Source: Harmonia axyridis
Lineage: Eukaryota; Arthropoda; Insecta; Coleoptera; Coccinellidae
NCBI RefSeq assembly: GCF_914767665.1
Contig: NC_059504.1
Span: forward strand, 64,501 to 128,500
Length of the DNA: 64,000 nucleotides
Reading direction: 5' to 3'
Below, one piece after another: positions 60,923 through 64,000 of this stretch; the stretch's first letter is position 1; each line of letters starts with the position of its first letter. The position numbers and the translations under genes were made by a program. The notes under the pieces are model-generated. The model was not told the DNA's origin. It searched no databases and was given only the letters and a program-made list of their open reading frames with translations.

Positions 60923-61433
60923 GGAACGACTAAGATGTCTAAAAACCATGTGTATGAACTGATTAGCTTTTGTTTTGCCAATTTTGAGAATATTAGTTAG
61001 CTTCGTTATGTCAACTGTAGGTAGCGCTATCAACAAATTAAGATTCATGTTATTTATTATTTACGAGTTTTGTGCCATTATGTACCTATATGTATATCTT
61101 TCATTATTGTTATGATCTATGGAAGTAATTCTTTTAATTGAAATACCAATAAACTCTCTCTATTACAAATATTGGAATTCATACCAGTAAACGTTTCGTG
61201 TTTTGTTTCACGACTTTGCACGATCATACTCGATTACACATCGCTTTTGATTGGTCAGTATCGGGTTTTAATTAATGTATCCAATCAAAATCAACGGAAA
61301 AAGATCGAAATGACAAGTATGACGTTGCGGCGCCGCCACGAACTAAAACTAATATTTTCAATTTGGTCGAATGTCATTGCATTCAAAATTTGACGAGTGC
61401 ATTCACCATGTTTTTAGACATCTTAGGAACGAC
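60923..61433 (+). mobile_element. Copy E of the TAAGATGTCTAAAAAC element, complete reference copy with 8-bp duplication
   Basis: Element 60931-61425 (495 bp) between GGAACGAC at 60923-60930 and GGAACGAC at 61426-61433. Left end TAAGATGTCTAAAAACCATG, right end CATGTTTTTAGACATCTTA, so inverted ends of ~16 bases extend imperfectly further. No open frame for a transposase; the 8-bp target fits hAT- or P-type mobilisers. Confidence 0.93.
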
Positions 61434-63008
61434 CACGGCAATTGGCGTTTCTAGAATATTCAGAATCGTCGATTGAACAAGGAAGAATGATAAATTCGGT
61501 TAATTATATCGATTCAATAACAGGAGTTTGATATTTGACTCAAATATCCATACGAAATATGACCCCATATGATTGCTTTCCAAATTTTAAAAGCTGCAAA
61601 TAGAAAATTCTTGGACTGAGGGCGTGCAAGGTCAAACTTCATTCATGCCGTGGTTTCTTTCCATAATTAGAACATAGCAGATGTACAAACAGATAAAAAG
61701 GAAGATTACAGGTATTTAATCTGTTATTTGTATAAATAATCAACATTTTCTCGAAAAAATCATGCAAAAATGTGTAATTTCCTGAACATTCTGACGTTTC
61801 TCTTAAATCTGTGTTCCCTGATATCATCCATCGATGGCTTTCAGACTATGTACGTCGTGAATGGAAGTCAGATGATATTCAAATAGACTTTTTGAATTTT
61901 GGACGAATCAATAGAAAAAAATGCAAGAAACTATGATTCAGATCCGTTTCCCAGGTATATTTGATGATATTTTCAAACAGAATCGTTTTGAGTCAGTCAG
62001 CGAATACTTCATTTGCCAGAAGCCTCTACAGTGTTACAGTGTTATTTGGTTATTTGAGGAATTTTTAACGAGATATATAAGAAAAAAATGGAACGGAACG
62101 GTGAGTACCGCCCTTTTATGATAATATTCTCGCTTGTTGTTGAGATTTTCATGGAAATTGACCAAATTTTATGGTAATGAATGAAAATCAATATAGTAAT
62201 GAATTAAATGGTGGAATTATTTCACTTTGGACTGATATGAGGAAACAAAAAAGGTAATAATAGATATAATTCGATATCATTCATATTTAACGATTTATCA
62301 GACGAAAATCATGAAAATTTTTCAACTTTATAAAATTTCTCTAATCTGAAATTTTGATTCTTTCATATGGGAGGCACAAATTTAACTTGCAATGTATAAT
62401 GGCAATAGCCGAGACGTCCGAGATCTCAACAATGAATAGGGATTCTCGCGATTGAAGGTTCGAATCGCAGCGGGTCTGAAAATTTTTTATGGTAGTTTTG
62501 TCAGTTATCAAGTTTTATATTTTTTTTTGCGGTAAATGCTACGGAATATTGAAATGGATAATTCTTTTTGATTCACTGTGTGGGTGAATTCAGAGTATTT
62601 ATCTCAGACCATCAGAAATCTGATAGAACCATAGACCCATAATAATTATATAGATCTATGAATAGAACCGACAACAGCCGATAAAGCATCGCGGTTCGCG
62701 TCGATCGCTTACGACCTTATAGAAAGTCAAGATGGCCGACATTGACACTTCTAAATTGAATCAATGTTAATTTTTTAGGTGTTTTGAATATAATCATGTT
62801 GGAAAATGGGTGAAATATCAATAATATTAGCCACTGGGCTAATTGTGTATAAGAGGAATTAAATGAAGTGAACTTGGTGATGGTGTGACTGTTTTAGAAT
62901 AACTAGACGCAATCATGGTTTGTTGACTTCGGATTCGAAACTTGTACCTCAAAATTGGTAAGTCTGCAAACTTTATTTCCACACTCGCGAGAAAAGTTGA
63001 ACTTTCCC
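61434..63008. other. No gene supported
   Basis: Contains a tRNA B-box-like GGTTCGAATC near 62459 without a foldable tRNA. Otherwise nothing recognised. Confidence 0.35.
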
Positions 63009-63056
63009 CACTTGTTGCACAATATACAATCATTATAGTATATTGTGCAACAAGTG
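63009..63056. repeat. Perfect hairpin, 18-bp arms
   Basis: CACTTGTTGCACAATATA (63009-63026) and its exact inverse (63039-63056) with a 12-base loop. Confidence 0.75.
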
Positions 63057-64000
63057 TATGAGTATGAGCAATACATAGTTTTGAAGTTGAGTGAAGAATA
63101 CGCTACTTTCCATAGCAGTTGTAGGAAAAGGTAGTTTTAATTTCCACAGATTAAGGCAGTGTTGACGATCATTCGAATTTAGTTCCACCCAGTATGGTTA
63201 ATCGAACATTCCTCCCATAATTCCCAATCTGGTACAGCCAGTCGCGTCAGTTCGATTTCCATTCGAAAATCATCCCTCACAAGCGACATGGGAGTGTTTC
63301 CGGTCCCCACAACCATATTCCCGAGTCCATTAAGTAATTCCCCAATTAAAGTCCGCATCTTCCGGCAGTGTTCACGTAGAAACCGGAGAAACACGGGGAG
63401 AGAAAACGGTCATATATCTCGGTATCTCCGGACGAATTCTGGAGGGCCCCAAATTGGTGCCTCGGCAATTTTTCACTACCTGTGGACGTGGAAAAAATAG
63501 GACGTGCCTTCGTGGTCTGCGAGAAACTTACGCTCGGCATGGTGGGGATATTGTGCAATTGATAAGTTCGCCGACGGAATGGGTTCTTGAATAGGAGAAA
63601 TGTGGGGTGTTGTTGAATTTACCTCGCTCGATTTTTGTCGACTAACCTTTGCATCTTGATTCGTGGTTCTCATTAGAACGTTGTTCGGGCTAGATTTTTG
63701 TTGAAAATAACGTGCTCAAATTTCTTGGATATTTCGATACCTAACTACGACTACGAAACATGACGCAAAAAATCATTATTTTTACTGAATCAACATGTTT
63801 TTCCAGCTCTTACGAAGTTATTCTTCACAATTTGAACTTGGGGCATTTGTATTTTCAGAAATATTTGAACAACCGTTGAAGGAAAAATGAAATTAACTGC
63901 TTGATTTTAGTGCTATTCAATTGTTGCAGAATGGCGGATGAGTCGGTTTAACAAATTCAATAATGGTGGAAACAATAACAAACTACATATTTCATCATCT
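63057..64000. other. No gene assigned; moderately GC-rich patch
   Basis: 63180-63600 has overlapping open frames of 65-71 codons on both strands, with no clear frame, splice pair or known domain. It could be an exon or conserved non-coding DNA; undecided. Confidence 0.25.

Noticed and set aside
62398..62478. Possible tRNA gene (B-box-like GGTTCGAATC and GCCGAG upstream)
   Set aside because: The T-arm stem GAAGG/CGCAG does not pair, no clean acceptor stem forms, and no standard 7-base anticodon loop is present. At most a decayed tRNA or SINE head.
63179..63673. Minus-strand coding region of 65-71-codon frames
   Set aside because: Three overlapping frames compete, none with a recognisable motif or a convincing splice pair.

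Overview
This is a eukaryotic window. The genes have GT-AG introns, long AT-rich spacers and many degenerate transposable elements. The gene content (a fused NADH/NADPH-type glutamate synthase and a lebercilin-like ciliary protein) and the repeat types point to an insect, most likely a beetle. That placement is inference; no marker in the window fixes the species.

Layout. (1) 1-11188, plus strand: the last 23 coding exons (1831 residues seen) of glutamate synthase. The 5' part lies outside the window. The visible part runs from inside the glutamine amidotransferase domain through the central, FMN/3Fe-4S and GXGXG domains into a fused GltD-like domain with two cysteine clusters and two dinucleotide-binding folds. 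It looks intact. (2) 12223-15577, minus strand, convergent with the first gene: a complete six-exon, 515-residue coiled-coil gene of the lebercilin (LCA5) family. It has one GC-AG intron, and a textbook RFX X-box lies about 100 bases upstream of its ATG. (3) 16251-16995, plus strand: a TATA motif, a probable 5' UTR exon and one coding exon of an unrecognised gene. (4) About 17-64 kb: a gene-poor tract. It holds candidate isolated exons (best at 34663-34860), a GC-rich patch at 25030-25450 that looks like a promoter, and many mobile-element relics. It may be intronic or regulatory sequence of a large developmental gene, but the sequence does not prove that.

Mobile elements. Five copies of a ~490-bp non-autonomous DNA element (ends TAAGATGTCTAAAAAC; 8-bp target duplications in three copies) lie at 15.8, 18.0, 21.3, 55.2 and 60.9 kb. 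The 55.2-kb copy carries a nested 204-bp inverted-repeat insert flanked by a 13-bp duplication. On its minus strand this insert reads as a compact hammerhead ribozyme, as in Penelope-like elements and animal retrozymes. A related fragment sits in the penultimate visible intron of glutamate synthase. Other items are a 1.55-kb TA-flanked foldback element, a perfect 57-bp-arm palindrome, an interrupted palindrome at 18 kb, a TA-flanked family with CAGGGTGTT-type ends, Tc1/mariner transposase relics, a non-LTR retrotransposon tail and a possible peptidase M13 remnant.

The two main genes are functionally unrelated: one is nitrogen assimilation (glutamine + 2-oxoglutarate to two glutamates), the other a ciliary/basal-body structural protein. 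They share only a convergent 3' boundary.
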